Source: Chara braunii
Taxonomy: Eukaryota > Streptophyta > Charophyceae > Charales > Characeae
Reading direction: 5' to 3'
DNA length: 55,252 nt
Assembly (NCBI GenBank): GCA_003427395.1
Contig: BFEA01000168.1
Location: 1,370,440 to 1,425,691, forward strand
Below the pieces are notes generated by a model that saw only the letters and a list, made by a program, of their open reading frames with translations, had not been told where the DNA came from and ran no database searches. How positions within the stretch are numbered: position 1 is the stretch's first letter; the number at the start of each line of letters is the position of its first letter. The position numbers and the translations under genes were made by a program. This document shows positions 55,032 through 55,252 of this stretch, in pieces.

Positions 55032-55252
55032 TGTGGCATACTGCGTAGCCACACGGGCCCTGCAGGGCCCGTCCCGGACATTCAGCCTAAAAGCCTAAAA
55101 CTAAGGGCTTACAGGCCCCGTTCATTTCAGCCTGGATGCTGAAAAACGACGGCCTGGAGGCCCTACCTCGTTTCAGCCTATTTCTGGGTCTTTTCAGACC
55201 CAGAGTTTTCAGCCTGAAACGGAGGGCCATTTTCAGGCCCTCATTGTTTCGA
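55032..55252 (+). mobile_element. 3' LTR of the gypsy element (partial)
   Basis: The first 221 bases of the LTR, beginning TGTGGCATACTGCGTAGCCA and cut by the window end. By eye it differs from the 5' LTR (47362-47582) at five positions, with no indels, about 2.3 percent. It contains the perfect 20-bp palindrome ACGGGCCCTGCAGGGCCCGT. Confidence 0.93.

Overview
The window is eukaryotic nuclear DNA, most likely from a streptophyte green alga of the Chara type. This rests on a plant-like split TFIIA large-subunit gene with very long introns, a chromodomain-bearing Ty3/gypsy retrotransposon, and very dense (GA)n, (CA)n and (AAT)n microsatellites. The species is inferred by style and could not be checked. 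The sequence is a short-read draft: it has two N gaps (20890-20933 and 31930-32724), scattered single Ns, and a 38-bp Nextera mate-pair junction adapter left at 45390-45427.

Layout. 1-10.9 kb: intergenic, repeat-rich DNA with minisatellites, microsatellites, a foldback at 6.0-6.2 kb, palindromes at 8.4-10.3 kb and a few exon-like pieces of unknown identity. 10.975-18.395 kb: first copy of a non-coding repeat element holding a ~122-bp tandem array, an array of about eleven small hairpins and a terminal hairpin. It is interrupted by ~3.5 kb that the second copy lacks. 19.6-21.5 kb: upstream region of the one recognisable host gene. 21.527-35.797 kb: four exons of the TFIIA large subunit on the + strand, joined in frame, with introns of 7.9, 4.3 and 1.35 kb. 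Intron 1 carries a U6 snRNA-like pseudogene and intron 2 a chain of inverted repeats. 35.8-40.7 kb: probably intron 4 and repeats, including two long perfect or near-perfect hairpins. 40.745-44.100 kb: second copy of the hairpin-array element. 45.4-55.25 kb: a pile of direct and inverted LTRs, then a degenerate Ty3/gypsy element with gag, protease, reverse transcriptase, integrase and chromodomain, and the start of its 3' LTR.

How the parts work. Only TFIIA-L looks like a host protein gene; it would form TFIIA with the small subunit and stabilise TBP on promoters. Its last exons (acidic linker and C-terminal beta-barrel) were not found here. The gypsy element is dead: stop codons, frameshifts and loss of the RNase H region. 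It still shows a textbook -1 frameshift heptamer at the gag stop, a DD35E integrase and a polypurine tract next to the 3' LTR.

The best candidate for something undescribed is the hairpin-array element (10.975-18.395 kb and 40.745-44.100 kb). Its units keep a short loop (AACTTA or GGCTTG) while the outer stem bases change in compensating pairs from unit to unit, as expected if a folded RNA or single-stranded DNA is under selection.
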